Assembly (NCBI GenBank): GCA_024195265.1
Contig: JAJLRJ010000006.1
Span: 27,816,852 to 27,880,851, forward strand
Length of the DNA: 64,000 nt
Origin: Dendrophyllia cribrosa
Lineage: Eukaryota > Cnidaria > Anthozoa > Scleractinia > Dendrophylliidae
Direction: 5' to 3'
Part shown: positions 42,631 to 54,260 of the stretch, one piece after another
How the letters are laid out: the number at the start of each line of letters is the position of its first letter
How positions within the stretch are numbered: position 1 is the first letter of the stretch
Program-made: the position numbers and the translations under genes
The notes under the pieces: generated by a model
Told to the model about the DNA's origin: nothing
The model's database searches: none
What the model saw: only the letters and a program-made list of their open reading frames with translations

Positions 42631-43703
42631 TATAGCCATTTAGAGTGCGAATACGCACCAAAACCAGTGCAAATATAACACATCATTACACTCTTCTGAC
42701 AGTGCTAGAAAAACAATTTCAAAAACATAAGGATTTTGGCGAAGATGACTGTCGTACAGTGTAAAATAAAAAAAATAAAAAATATTCGGAGAAAGCTTAT
42801 GAAATACGGCTCGTCAGTTCTTTTTTTTTTTTCTCTTTCTCTCAAAAAAATAAAAACGGACTCGTAAAAACAAGTTATCACTTATCACTTATCACTTATC
42901 ACCTCTCCATATATTAGATTACATGAATAGATAAATCCGCCTAAATATTCAGGGCCACCCAACGAATCTGTTCTTCACTTTATCTGTTCTCCAGCGGAAT
43001 TCGTGCTGGCTGGCAAAATATTCTGAATATATTTGTTTTAGTTACCATTTTTGCGCTGGCTGACTTGAGAAAGGAGTCGCAAGAAAAAACTGTGCTGGCA
43101 AACTTGAGCAGAACGAAAAGAGACGGAAAGATGGATTTTGTGAGAAGTTTAATGTTGGTCACTTTAAGGCTTAAAAGGGTTCAGCTTCGTAGTAACAAAT
43201 TTAAGCAGTACTTAGAGACACCCGAACAGGTTTAAGTTCGAGACGGCAATAGATGTACAAAACAATAAACAAAAAAAAAAACGTCATTAATGTTTCATTA
43301 GTTCCCAAGGCCCTTTTGGTAACTTATTATTATCTTTTTTTTATTTATTCATTGTTTTAATTGCTGGCTGGGAAACAGACATTTTTTTTTTATCCAGCTA
43401 GCTGGGAATTTCCCTATGTGTTATGCTGGGAAAGAGGAACAGATATATTTTTCCCTGCAGCCACGTAAAAGAACATCTGGATATGCTTTTATATCATTTA
43501 TTTTAATTTATTAATTCATTTTACCGAAGATTGTTCGTTGGGTGCCCCTGGATCGATATTGCATATAACAAATAATTAATCGTTATTTTTGTGTTCGTCA
43601 TTTGTGAGCTAAAACGCCATCTGGAAAAATACAACTAAACATCTAAGTTAACTAGGGATTGATCTTTATTCCTTATTCACAACCTTATTTTCTTCCGTAG
43701 TAG

Positions 43704-43860
43704 ATTGTGGCGTTGTTGTCAACAACGCGCTAAAAAGTCCCGGATATCCAAACAACTACCCAAACAGTATGCACTGTGTATATACCGTGAATATTGGTCA
43801 CGGCATGACGATGGACATTGACTTTGCTGATTTTCTTATGGAATCTAGTTCTACTTGCGG
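43704..43860 (+). CDS. CUB domain, first half (host gene exon)
   Basis: The exon starts after TTCCGTAGTAG in phase 1 and encodes DCGVVVNNALKSPGYPNNYP (first codon completed from the previous exon). This is the classic CUB opening, with a disulfide cysteine and the SPGYPNNYP motif. It continues through CVYTVNIG to DFADFLMESSSTCG and a GTAAGG donor. The second CUB half is in the exon at 50711, joined as TCG|YDYLKI. CUB domains mediate extracellular protein binding. The upstream partner is the predicted signal-peptide exon at 14729. Confidence 0.88.
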
Positions 43861-45416
43861 GTAAGGTTTGTGTTCAGATTGGTTTTTATATATAGATGCT
43901 CAACGAATGAGACTGATCATATGGAAACATGCATGGCACACGGAGATTGAGCGAAAATTCGCGATCATCGACAATTGATAGTTTGGACTGGGAACAAAAC
44001 CATAATTAATATGATTCGGGCGTCAACAATCACGCGATCTCACATTAATCTCATCTCTTGTTTACGGTGGCCGAGAGTGCCCATCAAAAGTGAAAATTAA
44101 AACTCGAAAGTCGATTTGCAAAATTCAAAATTCAAACTCGAAAGTCGATTTGCAAAATTCAAAAATCGAAAGCGAAAGTTCAAGGTCGAAAACTCGCTAC
44201 TGCAAAGTAGAATGTCAACTCCGATTTCGCAATTATCATTTTCCGCTGTAATCACACCCCCTCCCCTCCTAACTCTGTGGCGAAACCGTAACCTTCTCCG
44301 AAGTCAAAGCACAATGTATCAAACGCAAAGGCAAAGTGGGAGCTAAAACGTTCATCAGTTTAAAGTTTATTCCTCTTTTACTTTATTAACGAGCCAAGAG
44401 GAAACTAAAGCCCCGATCTTGATTCGATCATTTATTTTATACAAGTCCCAAAGCATGCAATTACAGTCCAAAGCACGCTACACGACTCTCACTGTTTATT
44501 TACGTGAAATAATCCATTGAAATGATCAATAAATGCCGTAGTCAACAAGGTACAGCTAAACAAATTCGTTTGTATTTTCAATTATCTGATGACAGGCACT
44601 TTGCCAAAACCAGATGTACCCTTGATGACCAAAATGATAGCAGTGATCACACAATGGACAACATCCAAGGCATGGTATTAGCGCGAGGAAGAAATAGAGA
44701 TTCGACTTAACCAAGACTAACTTACTTCGCCAATGTCGGCATTTTAGGAACAAAACAAAATACCTAGACCTCCCCCTGATAGAGGGCAATTTGCCCTGTA
44801 TCTCATAAAAAGGTCTAGTAACTTCCAGCGTGCCAACTCCTTCTGCTGACCATTTCTGTTCCACGTAAAGCGTGAACGTTTGCACCAAGGCAATATTTAG
44901 GCGTGAAAATTCATTTAATGCACGTTTTTAATTAAGATTCTATCTTTATTTATAAGGGTTTTGGAGGTCTTGCGTGGTTTGACAGGAAATTGCTTGTGAC
45001 ACTGATGTATGATTGAAACATAAAAACTCTTTCTGGTCTTTATGAAGGATCATACGGGCACAATAAATTTAAAGAAGGGTCCTGACATTAGAAACAGCAC
45101 AATAACAGAAAACTTTAGCCGCTTAGATATCTGAAAGAAAAAAGAAATTTAGATTTCCGTTGGTTTTGTACGACTGAATAACAGCGCGGTACGACAATGG
45201 AAGTCAACTCTGTCCGGAAATTTTGTGAATTCACGCTAAGCGAAAAGTAGTGATTTGGTAAGTATCATTATAGTCGCTACATTCAGAAGTCGCTCAGAAC
45301 GGAAACACCGCAACCTAGGTACAAATATGAACATCATTTTTTTTTTGGCGGTAAACAAGACTCCCATGAGGGCTTTCTATAATTATTTAACTTGGAGTTC
45401 GGTGTAACGCTTAAGT

Positions 45417-45450
45417 AATCGGGCTGGCTTGGTGCCAAGCCTGCCCGATT
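45417..45450. repeat. Compact hairpin palindrome
   Basis: AATCGGGCTGGCTTGG is followed by its near-perfect inverse, giving a 16-base stem with one mismatch and a 2-base loop. Confidence 0.75.
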
Positions 45451-46157
45451 TCTAAAATGCACGTGTTGTCTGGGTCACTTTTTGACGCCTGTTCTAGAAA
45501 GTTCTAGAAAATTCGGTTTTAAGTGCTTTTTAGACAGAGCGCAAATAATTTTATTAAAAGGTTGTTTATGTTAAGCGTATTTGTGTGTAGTTACTCGAGG
45601 GAATCATGAAACAATTTTTGAATTGATCAAAGGCTCCTGTGAACCAGCTCATGGATGAATGGGATTAGTGTAGAGATAGTTAAATAAAAAGGAGAAGAGG
45701 ACTTGGTGAGATTGTAAATATGTATTTTGCTTGCTTATCAAATGCACATTTACATTTACATTTGCTATGGATACACGGCAAAGAGGTCGGCAAAGGTTAA
45801 GAGTTTAACATTTTATTAAGGTGTATTGTTGTATGTGATGTCAAACACGAAATGATTGATTATAGAACACCAAAAGGAAGATACGAAGTGACGTTTCGAA
45901 GAGAAATCCAACCACAATCAGCTTTTAGCGACACAAGCTGAAAGCTGCAAGTTTAGACAAATGAACTGAACACAGACCTTCGGTGAATCATCTAAAAAGT
46001 TGTGCTTCCCGTCTTATCTTCAATTTATTTGACGATTCTTCTCAATGCCTGTGTTTTAAGGGTGACTGTTTACTTTGAAAGACCGAGCGCTTTCCCGAAA
46101 TCGGGATTTAACCTCCGACGTACACGCAAACTAATACCCCCCACCGTGGTACAAGGT

Positions 46158-46178
46158 GGGGGGGGGGGGGGGGGGGGG
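46158..46178. repeat. Poly(dG) tract, 21 bases
   Basis: 21 consecutive G following ACAAGGT. Confidence 0.9.
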
Positions 46179-46523
46179 TATAAGGTAAATATTATGGATT
46201 ATGACACTGCTGGGGGTCTGTGACGTCATCCATAATAATGTTTTGCTAGAGTTGCAATATATGATACAGTTCAACATTTTCCTGCTTTTGGTAGCGATTT
46301 ATACGTTTTTTTCCTTGAAAAAAAAACGTGCATTTTTATTCAAAAGTGACTTGACCTCATGCTACTTATGTCGTCATATACCGTTACCATAGCAACCGAT
46401 GCTCGCCAAACTTTAACAAAGTATGTCTCAAGGACATATGAACAGGTACTGGAGACGACAAGTGCTTTGATAAATGCTCTTGAAAACTTCGGAGAAAAAT
46501 CTAACGGGGGTGGGGGGGTGGCG

Positions 46524-46613
46524 TAATTCTTGTGCTTCCGACCTTTCACCTATTAGTTAAGTTTCATCTTAGTTAAGCTTGTTCAGAGGGTCTTCAGAGG
46601 GCGCCGCTGTTAG
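46524..46613 (+). repeat. 90-bp repeat, copy 2 of 2
   Basis: Identical by eye to 1788-1877, same orientation, with no related sequence outside the 90 bases. Confidence 0.85.
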
Positions 46614-46703
46614 TGATGACATGTTGTTAGTCTCAAGAGTTTTTTGTTTGAGTGGTTTAAGAATCAAAACTATCAACAGTAAGAAAAATATTTTTTTGTT
46701 TAA

Positions 46704-47696
46704 CCCATTCGCTCCTACACCGGCCAAAACCGGCCGTACAAGACTCCACTGCTTTAAAAAATTGCAACTTTCTCAATCGCACGAACATTACCCTAACTAG
46801 CAGTTGTGAGCATTGACTAGAAAGTCCCTCAAATTGAGATACCCAGTAAACACAAAAAAGTCGGCGATTTTTGCAGAATATCAGCGTTTGAATTTGGACA
46901 ATAACAGAAATGACCGTTTTTAACGTCATAGAAAAACAACAAAAATCACGTTTTTGCCTTTAGTTTTTTTTAGTCAAAAGTCAACATTCACAGCAAAATT
47001 CAGTCCTAGTTCTAGCTTAGCAGCGAATTTTTTTGCTCTTATTCGTTGCTCGAGCCGAGCAACAGCCTCTCGTTCTAGTGCATACTGTCCTTGGCTCGAT
47101 TTTCAACATTGCCACCACACTGCATGCTGGAAAATGGCCACATTTTTTGACAGCGTTCCTTCCGTCCTCCACACATTTCATATTTATACTAAGTCCACAG
47201 CCACTCCGACCCACCGCCGAAATTTCGCGCTTGTTGTGTTCTCCTGTGGTCGCAACTTCTAAAATATGCCGCGGTAGGTCGAGAAATTCATCCAGAGTCG
47301 AGTCCCAAAGCTACTTCGTTTCCTGCCGGCCATTTTTCCAGTTCAACGAGCAACGAGCCAAATTCGTAAACGAAGTACAACAACTAACTCGCTTCATTGA
47401 GAAAGTGGACTCTGAACTACCTTCAAGCTTAATGATGCTCGTCAGGCAGCTACTAAAGATGACAAATGGCTGTGGACTTACCAACAATCGCAGAAACACT
47501 ATATTGAAGACTTTATTGCAATTCAACAAAGCAAAATCACAATGTCAGAATGACTTTTCCAGTAAACTCGAGCCTTCAGTGTTTTTAAACAGCAGCACTT
47601 TCAATAGTAACTTCAAATATGAAGTCGCGAAAGTCTACGGGGCGTGTGTATGCAGGAAATCGCTCAAAAACGTAAAAATTCTCAGGAGTGAATGGG
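46704..47696. mobile_element. TTAA-flanked element with CCCATTCRCTCCT ends, 0.99 kb
   Basis: Ends CCCATTCGCTCCT and (inverted) CCCATTCACTCCT are each bordered by TTAA (46700-46703 and 47697-47700). A diverged second member starts at about 63,444 and runs off the window. Open frames inside are not recognisable protein, so it is non-autonomous, probably piggyBac-like. Confidence 0.75.
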
Positions 47697-49179
47697 TTAA
47701 TGAAAAGCAGCAGCTGCTAAGTTTTTACAGCTTTATATTACCCTGGCCTGGTGTTTCATTTCTTATTTAAAAATATATTTTAACGCACTAATTCGTTTTT
47801 TAATTAATTTTGGGACGTCATTTTTGCGCCAAAAAACGTTAAAAACAAAAAATCTGAATCAGTCAAGTTGTTTGAATTGTTAAGATCTGTTATCTCCCCA
47901 AGTTTTAGCGATATCCGATGAAACCCTAAGAATTTTAATTTATTTGGCCGATTTCAGCTAAAAAATTCCCAGCGTGGGCAGCTTGGATCGTCGAATGTCG
48001 AAGGCATCCATCAATTTTCACACTCTTCTCATATTTTATTTTTTATCGAAATCCAACCTCCTAAATGTCAAAAGAGCAATCCAAACACTCAAAAAAGAGA
48101 GACTGACCTCCACAGGAGTTTGTACACAATGTGAATTACAAGTATTACAAGTATTAATAGCAAACGCTGCAGCAATGAAATCCCAAATCAAATACGATGA
48201 CACATATCACTAGTGATATATGTTCGGGGGAACACATATCACATATCACATATCACAGGGAATGACACATTTGTCCTAGTCGTCCCCTTCTCCTACTTTG
48301 CAATATTGAATTCTCGACTTTGAATTTTCCACTTTGGAAATCGACTTTCGCTTTCGAATTTTGGATTTTGCAAATCGACTTTCGAGTTTGAATTTTGAAT
48401 TTTGATGGTCACTCTCGGCCACAATACTTGTTAGAGATTGAGCGTTTGTACGCTATTACCATCGTTTAGATGGGAAACCACTCTTTTTAAAGAGATTGTC
48501 TCTGTTAAAACCGACCGATGATTTTTGGTTCCAAAAATAAACTTCTCTGATTTGGGGTTATGTAAAAGCCTTCACCTTGGCAATTCGGAATTTGGAATGC
48601 AATTCGTTTGATCCAAAATAATAATTTAATTTGCTTACGTTTTATTGAAGTTTGACGTTCTCGGAAACTTCACAAACATCGCCGTCGTTGATAAAAAGTA
48701 ACAATTCACTCGAGAGGCCCAGATACATCATTGTAGTTTGCTGAGCTATACATGTATCTCAGATCTGTAGGTTAATTTATTATTTTAACAGTACACAACG
48801 GGTTATTTTTACACCAAAAATCAGCTTACGAACGAAACACGAAAACAGCTCAACTTTAAGGACAAATTTTAAAAATGTAGTACTTGATTGAAAGTCATGC
48901 TATATATTAACGGAAACTATAAAGGACTCTCAATTCTAAGTAAGAATAATATTTCTCTGCACTTCATAATTCCAAGATTTACAACCATTTGAATTTCACG
49001 AAAATTCTAAAACACGCCAATAAACAAACCCTTGCCTTTAGCAGATTGCTCGGGAGAGTTCACTTTCCAGACTATCCTTCCTTGCTTCAAGTTAAGAGTT
49101 TTGGCAGCTTACGTCATCCCTAAATTCTGAAGAGTATCAAAGCAGTACGATTTTAGTATGAAGCGTCCTTTGTGAAGAA

Positions 49180-50278
49180 TCCGAGCGCTGGATTGTAGGT
49201 GACTACGAGTGGTACCCACTCCGTGTTGTTCTTTTGATTCTCCATGTGTAGCGCATCACTCCTGGACGTTTGTCTTGCCTTTGCAATTGACTCTTTAATA
49301 TGTTTGCGTTTGTATCCCCGGTCAAGTAAGATGTTGAAAAGTTCACGCGCTCGTGTTTCGAAGAAATCATTCTCCGAGCAGATGCGGCAGAGCCTAAGAG
49401 CCAAACTGTATGGGATGGCAGCCTTAGTGTGGCGCGGATGACAGCTAGTCCAATTTAGGTACTGGTGGGTGTCCGTGGGTTTGGTGTAGAGATCCGTTTT
49501 GATCTTGCCGTTATCAAGGATCACCTGTACGTCAAGACTCGTAGTCACCTACAATCCAGCGCTCGGATGTTTAAACAAAATCATCAAAGAATACCAACCC
49601 ATATTGCACGCTTCACAAAGATGTAAGGAGGTCTTCCGTGACCCAACATTGATCTCTTTTCGCAAAGGGAGAAACCTCTCGGACCTACTCACCAGTAAAC
49701 GATTACCAGCGGAGCCTGACCACCACGCACAACTACTTAACAACATCGCCATACCAGAGCCTCCAGCCAGTACATGCCCAATTTGCAGCCGTAGTTTTCA
49801 AAACAACAGAAACTTGAGAATTCACTTCGCACGCACACACAAGACAACCCTACCCAACAGCAAAAATCAACCCGGATTCTGTCCGTGTAATTCGGACCCA
49901 AGGTGTGCGTCATGCAAGCATTATGGAGAGTTTATACAAACCATCAAAAGTAAAAACACCGGTGAAACCTTTCAAATACATCAAAACATCACCTGCCGAA
50001 CAACCAACGTGATTTACGTGATCACCTGCATGAAATGTAAAGAACAGTATGTAGGGGAAACATCTAACTGCATAAGAACACGTGCAAATCAACACCGTTC
50101 GGATATCAGTACCGGTAATAAAAACATCCCAACAGTTAGACACTTCAGAGCGTGTGGGTTACAGCACTTTAAACTAACTGTGGTTGAAAAAGTCAGACGA
50201 CACGATACGGAGACAAGGCGTGCGAGGGAAAATTTATGGATTGAACGTATAAAACCTGCCATAAACGGCAAGTCTTAA
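49180..50278 (+). mobile_element. Penelope-like element fragment with 5' inversion (GIY-YIG)
   Basis: The plus-strand part (49537-50278) encodes the C-terminal region of a Penelope-like protein. It has a C2H2 motif (CPICSRSF...HFARTH) and a GIY-YIG endonuclease (NVIYVITCMKC then EQYVGETS, with downstream Arg and His). The minus-strand part (49548 down to about 49180) encodes the end of the reverse transcriptase (VILDNGKIKTDLYTKPTD, PYSLALRLCRICS). A 32-bp segment (ACTCGTAGTCACCTACAATC...) occurs at both 49180-49211 (inverted) and 49537-49568, marking the inversion junction. The copy is 5'-truncated and inverted. The last codon is followed by CG-repeat and TA-repeat sequence. Confidence 0.82.
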
Positions 50279-50328
50279 GCAGTTAACATTTTGTGCACGC
50301 GCGCGCGCATGTCGGTTTGTTTTATTCC

Positions 50329-50331
<3 letters not shown>

Positions 50332-50366
<35 letters not shown>
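50332..50366. repeat. TA microsatellite
   Basis: About 17 TA units at the 3' side of the Penelope-like fragment. Confidence 0.85.
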
Positions 50367-50372
<6 letters not shown>

Positions 50373-50553
50373 AACACCAATGAAATACCTGGTGAGCTTC
50401 CGCGCGTAAACACCATATCTTCACACGTGAGAATAACATGTTATCTTCACACGTGAAAAGATCACCGTTGCTACGTTGTTCTACTTTAGGACTTCAAAAA
50501 AAATATAAAAGTGAAATGGTTTGATTTCATTAGTGTTTATATAATAAACAGAA

Positions 50554-50675
50554 CATTACATGGCCGCTTGGAGATACGAAATTTCTCTTCTCGTGTTGTG
50601 AGTGAGCGCAGCGAACGAGTGAAATATTTTTCAACACTCGAAGTAAAATTTCGTATCTTCAAGCGGCCATGTAAT
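50554..50675. repeat. Fold-back unit, 122 bp
   Basis: ATTACATGGCCGCTTGGAGA continuing to ACGAAATTT is mirrored at 50646-50675 with one mismatch. A larger inverted pair (TATAAACACCAATGAAAT and ATTTCATTAGTGTTTATA at about 50,370 and 50,525) lies upstream. It ends only about 35 bases before the CUB exon acceptor. Confidence 0.8.
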
Positions 50676-50710
50676 ATCCTCTATATATTTTTTATTTTTT
50701 ATTTCTGTAG

Positions 50711-50877
50711 CTATGACTATTTGAAAATTATCAATGACAACGGCCAGAACTTTGGAAAGTTCTGTGGTGACAAAACTGGACACACAGTCGTTATAACTGG
50801 ACAACATGCTCAAATAACTTCTCATTCAGACGGAAGTGTTCGAAAAAGGGGATATTCATTGCATTTCTCAATCAAAG
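50711..50877 (+). CDS. CUB domain, second half (host gene exon)
   Basis: The exon begins after ATTTCTGTAG and encodes YDYLKIINDNGQNFGKFCGD, the conserved CUB strand with the FCG cysteine. It goes on to GYSLHFSIK and ends in phase 1, compatible with the first EGF exon. The donor (GTCGGT) is weak. Together with 43704-43860 it makes one complete CUB domain of about 108 residues. Confidence 0.85.
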
Positions 50878-52645
50878 GTCGGTATATTTGTCTTTTGTCG
50901 CAGCTTTGTTATCTCCGTTTTAGCACTCCTCACTGTAATTGGATGGACAAGCGGTTTTTTTTTTTTGGTTTCTCTGAGGAGTTTTTTTTTTATATATACA
51001 TGCCACAAAAAGCTATCACAAAGCAAGGAATTACTAAAACAGTAAAGTATAGAATCTCCCCTCATTACGCCATCTACGGATCACTCTTATTACAAACAAC
51101 GCTTATCCTGTCACGCTATGACATGTTTTTTTTTTTTTTTAGTTTGAGCAACCTAAAAAGCCTGGGGTTAACGTTTGCAAAACTCAGTCTAAGGAAAAAA
51201 AATGTACATGTGTCACCGTCTGCCATAACTCGTTCATTACGCTTGGGGTATTTACGAGTTAAAAGGGTAGTCAGAATATGTTTTTTTACAAATTGTACAT
51301 GTACTGTAGTCAGCCGACAAGATGTGCGCAGCCCTCCTTATAAGTAAAGTAAAATGTTTGCCTTGATCTCCAATATTTTTCATAAACCAACAACCATCAA
51401 AGTCGTGCTTTACTTATTGCACTTTCATCTCGTCAATTAATGTAAAACCTATTCGCCTTCTTTTTATTACTGCGCTTACCAGCGGTGATAAATATAGTTT
51501 GGCCAAAAAAAAACCCTTAAAAATGGAAAATGTCCGTTCTTCTTCGGTCATACTCGTTTGTCTTATATCACAATTTCACCTGTGCATAGTGTTCAATAAC
51601 GAAGCCCTCCGTTTTCGAAGAGGAAAAGAGATGAAGATCTATAGGAACAATATAGTTCTACCCACACCTCCACCGTTTCAGAGCTAGATCCGCCATTGTC
51701 CATTTTACATTTGATCGAAACATTTACGTTACAATTAGAACTAACAACTCTCACGGAAAAAAATTACATCATAAGACTGGTGCTGCAAAGGAAGCTACGA
51801 GAAAGCAGTTTCTCCCCAGTATATATTAACTGGCGACCGCAGCTAAATTTGATTGTTAATGTGCTTCATTTTGATTTGCAGCGGAGTATTTTCGATTTAC
51901 AGGTTTAGCGAGTATGTCTAATCTTTAGACTTACAGTGTAGTAAGGCAACTAGATTTTGACAGCCATGTTTTTTGAAATTTGAGTTTGAAACTTTCGAAA
52001 AAAAGTTTGTCGTCGTAACTTTTACATTTTAACGCAATTTTTTGTATCTTTATTGGTCTTGATTACTTTTTTGGTCAATTCGGGAGGTTTTCTAAGGTTT
52101 TGGAGACATCCAAGTAAGCGGCTGTGCATAACTAATGCACTAATTTCAACGCCAAATGAGGTCTTCGTCCGATTGTACTTACCGCGAAGGAAATAGATCT
52201 GGACGTACTATACATTCTCCAAGTTTCATTGTCATAACTTTAACACTCTAGAAGTTAGTTCAATTAAAATAAAGTAGGGTTCAAGGAATAATTCATTGTA
52301 TTAACCCACTTGAGTTCAATAACCCCCAGCAATTATTGCGGACTTGCGAAATGAACACCCAAACGGTGAACAAAACCAGGACATAGAGTTAGCAAAACAA
52401 CTTCTACTAATTATATAATGAGCAGTTAACGTACATTACAAGGTCCTGCAGGCTTAAAAATTTTAGTCTGCCCAAGGCGTTCATAAAGTAAGGAGCGAAG
52501 GATAGGCGGCACGGGAAGAAAAAAAAATATTGCGCGCCGGCTTTTAGCTGCTCCCCGGCCTCACAGTCTAAACGGCCAGAGCACTTATGAGGTGGAAGTG
52601 AAATATGTTTATAATATATTCCATGTTTTTTTTTCTTCAACATAG
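50878..52645 (+). other. Intron between CUB and EGF1
   Basis: AT-rich with several T-runs. The 3' part (about 51,955-52,290) is paralogous to intron sequence after EGF3 (about 54,470-54,860), pointing to duplication of exon-intron units. No further exon is recognised. Confidence 0.55.
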
Positions 52646-52768
52646 ACCTTGACGAATGTGCCACAAATGTGCACAACTGTGACCCTCTTGCTTCTTGTGC
52701 TAACTCAGTGGGGTCATTTCTCTGTACATGCCCTCAAGGATATTCGGGAGATGGCGTAACCTGTTTAG
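52646..52768 (+). CDS. EGF-like calcium-binding domain 1 (host exon)
   Basis: A 123-bp phase 1-1 exon encoding [18 protein letters not shown] and then six-cysteine EGF spacing ending GDGVTCL. D-x-D-E-C at the start is the calcium-binding signature. The consensus Asn/Asp hydroxylation-type region and aromatic residue (GSFLCTC) are present. Confidence 0.92.
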
Positions 52769-53130
52769 GTGAGAATCCGCTTTCCAGTGGTGTACAAAAG
52801 GAGGGGTTAAATTGCCAACAGCCATCCCCTCTTTTGAGATTTTGTAGAACGCGAAGAATAAAGAGTTTAGAAACATTCTGTGACATCAGTCAATAGCCGT
52901 ACGAAAAAGAAAATTGTTCCCGGTGGTGAAAGCTTCTTTTTTCGTTTTTCACTGCATGAATTGAAAGGGAAAACTTCAATACAGAAAAGCTGAATACTTG
53001 CTATAATCACCATGGCAAGGTCCATGGCAGCGATTTAAATATTAACCTTGTAGAGGACATCACAACATCGCTACTTGCTACTTAGAAGTTACTTGTGATA
53101 AGAATAAAAGTCGTTTTATAAATTTAACCC

Positions 53131-53155
53131 TGTTGTTGTTGTTGTTGTTGTTGTT
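53131..53155. repeat. TGT microsatellite at an intron 3' end
   Basis: Eight TGT units a few bases before the EGF2 acceptor, acting as part of the pyrimidine-like tract. A shorter version precedes EGF4. Confidence 0.85.
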
Positions 53156-53161
53156 TTATAG

Positions 53162-53284
53162 ACATTAACGAATGTACCACGAGTGCACACAATTGCGATC
53201 CCTCTGCTACTTGTGGTAACTCAATTGGGTCTTTTGACTGCACATGCAATTCAGGATTTTCAGGAGATGGATTAAGCTGTTTAG
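53162..53284 (+). CDS. EGF-like calcium-binding domain 2 (host exon)
   Basis: A 123-bp phase 1-1 exon: DINECTTSAHNCDPSATCGN to GDGLSCL. It belongs to a DPSATC subtype shared with EGF4, distinct from the DPLASC/DPFASC subtype of EGF1, 3 and 5. Confidence 0.92.
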
Positions 53285-53413
53285 GTGAGATGAATGATTC
53301 TCAAGATTGAGTCATAAATGAGTATTAATTCTCGGTCGAACAAAGGAGAAGGGGGTGTGTGGATGCTATCCGATGTTTTTAAGGGTATTTATTCTATTTA
53401 TTGTTTGTTAATC

Positions 53414-53448
53414 TATGTATGTATGTATGTATGTATGTATGTATGTAT
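53414..53448. repeat. TATG microsatellite
   Basis: About nine TATG units in the intron between EGF2 and EGF3. Confidence 0.9.
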
Positions 53449-53707
53449 TGTTAGCACATGTTGTCTTCAGTAGCTATTCGTTTATCATTGAGACACATAC
53501 AGTTTTGCGATAATCGGTTGCTATGGGAACGAAACTTGACGTCATAAGTAGCATGAGGTGACGCCATTTTTTACTTAATAAAAGTGTTTTTTACCTTCTT
53601 ACCAAAACAAGAAAATGTTTTACAGTACCATATTTTACAACTCTATCAACATATATTTGCAAATTCCGTATTTTTTCCAATAAATTTAAATTTTTAGTAA
53701 AATCCGA

Positions 53708-53962
53708 TAGGCCATTTCCGAGTTGTCTTTAGCCTCTCAATCAAAGCGAGGCTAGGTGCGAAACCTTTCATATGAAAATGAGTTTCATTCACATGCAAAT
53801 ACGTTTTATTTGCATGTGAATAATGAAATAATGAAAAATGATTTTTTTACTCACATGCAAATAAAACGTATTTGCATGTGAATGAAACTCATTTTCATAT
53901 GAAAGGTTTCGCACCTAGCCTCGCTTTGATTGAGAGGCTAAAGGCAACTCGGAAATGGCCTA
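53708..53962. mobile_element. Long-armed palindromic MITE, 255 bp
   Basis: TAGGCCATTTCCGAGTTG at the left is mirrored at the right. Arms of about 110 bases match with few differences, through GCACCTAGCCTCGCTTTGAT and CATATGAAAATGAGTTTC, leaving about 30 central bases. The boundary TA may be the target. Confidence 0.88.
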
Positions 53963-54137
53963 TTTGGCGGCCATATTAGCGGCCATTCGGACGACGTCAT
54001 GGATCCCAAGCAGCGCCATAACCCATATCAAGAGAGGGGTTGCAACTACCTCGTTTGTACCACGGTTGGAGTATAAGTTTTCGTGTACGTCCTGGGTACA
54101 ATTGGTATAATATTGTGCGTTTTTGCTTTTTTCGTAG

Positions 54138-54260
54138 ACATTGACGAATGTACCACAAATGTGGACAACTGCGATCCTCTTGCCTCTTGCAATAACTCAG
54201 TTGGGTCTTTCGTGTGCACATGTAATCAAGGATATACTGGAGATGGTGTAACCTGTTCAG
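54138..54260 (+). CDS. EGF-like calcium-binding domain 3 (host exon)
   Basis: A 123-bp phase 1-1 exon: [20 protein letters not shown] to GDGVTCS. The preceding intron end (ATAATATTGTGCGTTTTTGC...CGTAG) closely matches that of EGF5. Confidence 0.92.

Larger units (their letters stand above)
38704..43703 (+). other. Host intron 2, part right of the Polinton
   Basis: No exon is recognised. The stretch holds a CAGGGGCG-ended MITE, a TTAA-flanked element, a TA-rich palindromic array, a 188-bp palindromic MITE, a TTATCAC tandem at about 42,875-42,902 and otherwise AT-rich DNA. It ends at the CUB exon acceptor. Confidence 0.5.
44067..48422. mobile_element. 4.36-kb element with about 140-bp inverted ends
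   Basis: GTGGCCGAGAGTG followed by repeated AACTCGAAAGTCGATTTGCA blocks at 44067-44215 is mirrored at about 48285-48422. The ends themselves are internally repetitive (CGAAAGTCGATTT units). No transposase is seen. It contains a 21-base poly(dG), the second 90-bp repeat copy and a nested TTAA element. Confidence 0.65.
43861..50710 (+). other. Large intron within the CUB domain
   Basis: 6.85 kb between the two CUB exons, mostly mobile DNA: a 4.36-kb long-ended element (44067-48422), a Penelope-like fragment (49180-50278), a TA microsatellite and a fold-back unit near the 3' end. Confidence 0.7.

Noticed and set aside
47033..47770. 245-codon open frame
   Set aside because: It spans the end of a non-autonomous TTAA element and its flank, has no recognisable domain, and the related copy at 63.4 kb does not preserve it.
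50511..51347. 278-codon open frame over the CUB exon
   Set aside because: Only 50711-50877 is coding-like and flanked by splice signals; the rest is intron and T-rich sequence.
51523..51684. Signal-peptide-like frame (hydrophobic N-terminus) between CUB and EGF1
   Set aside because: No fitting splice donor or downstream partner; a signal peptide in mid-gene is unlikely and the composition may be chance.
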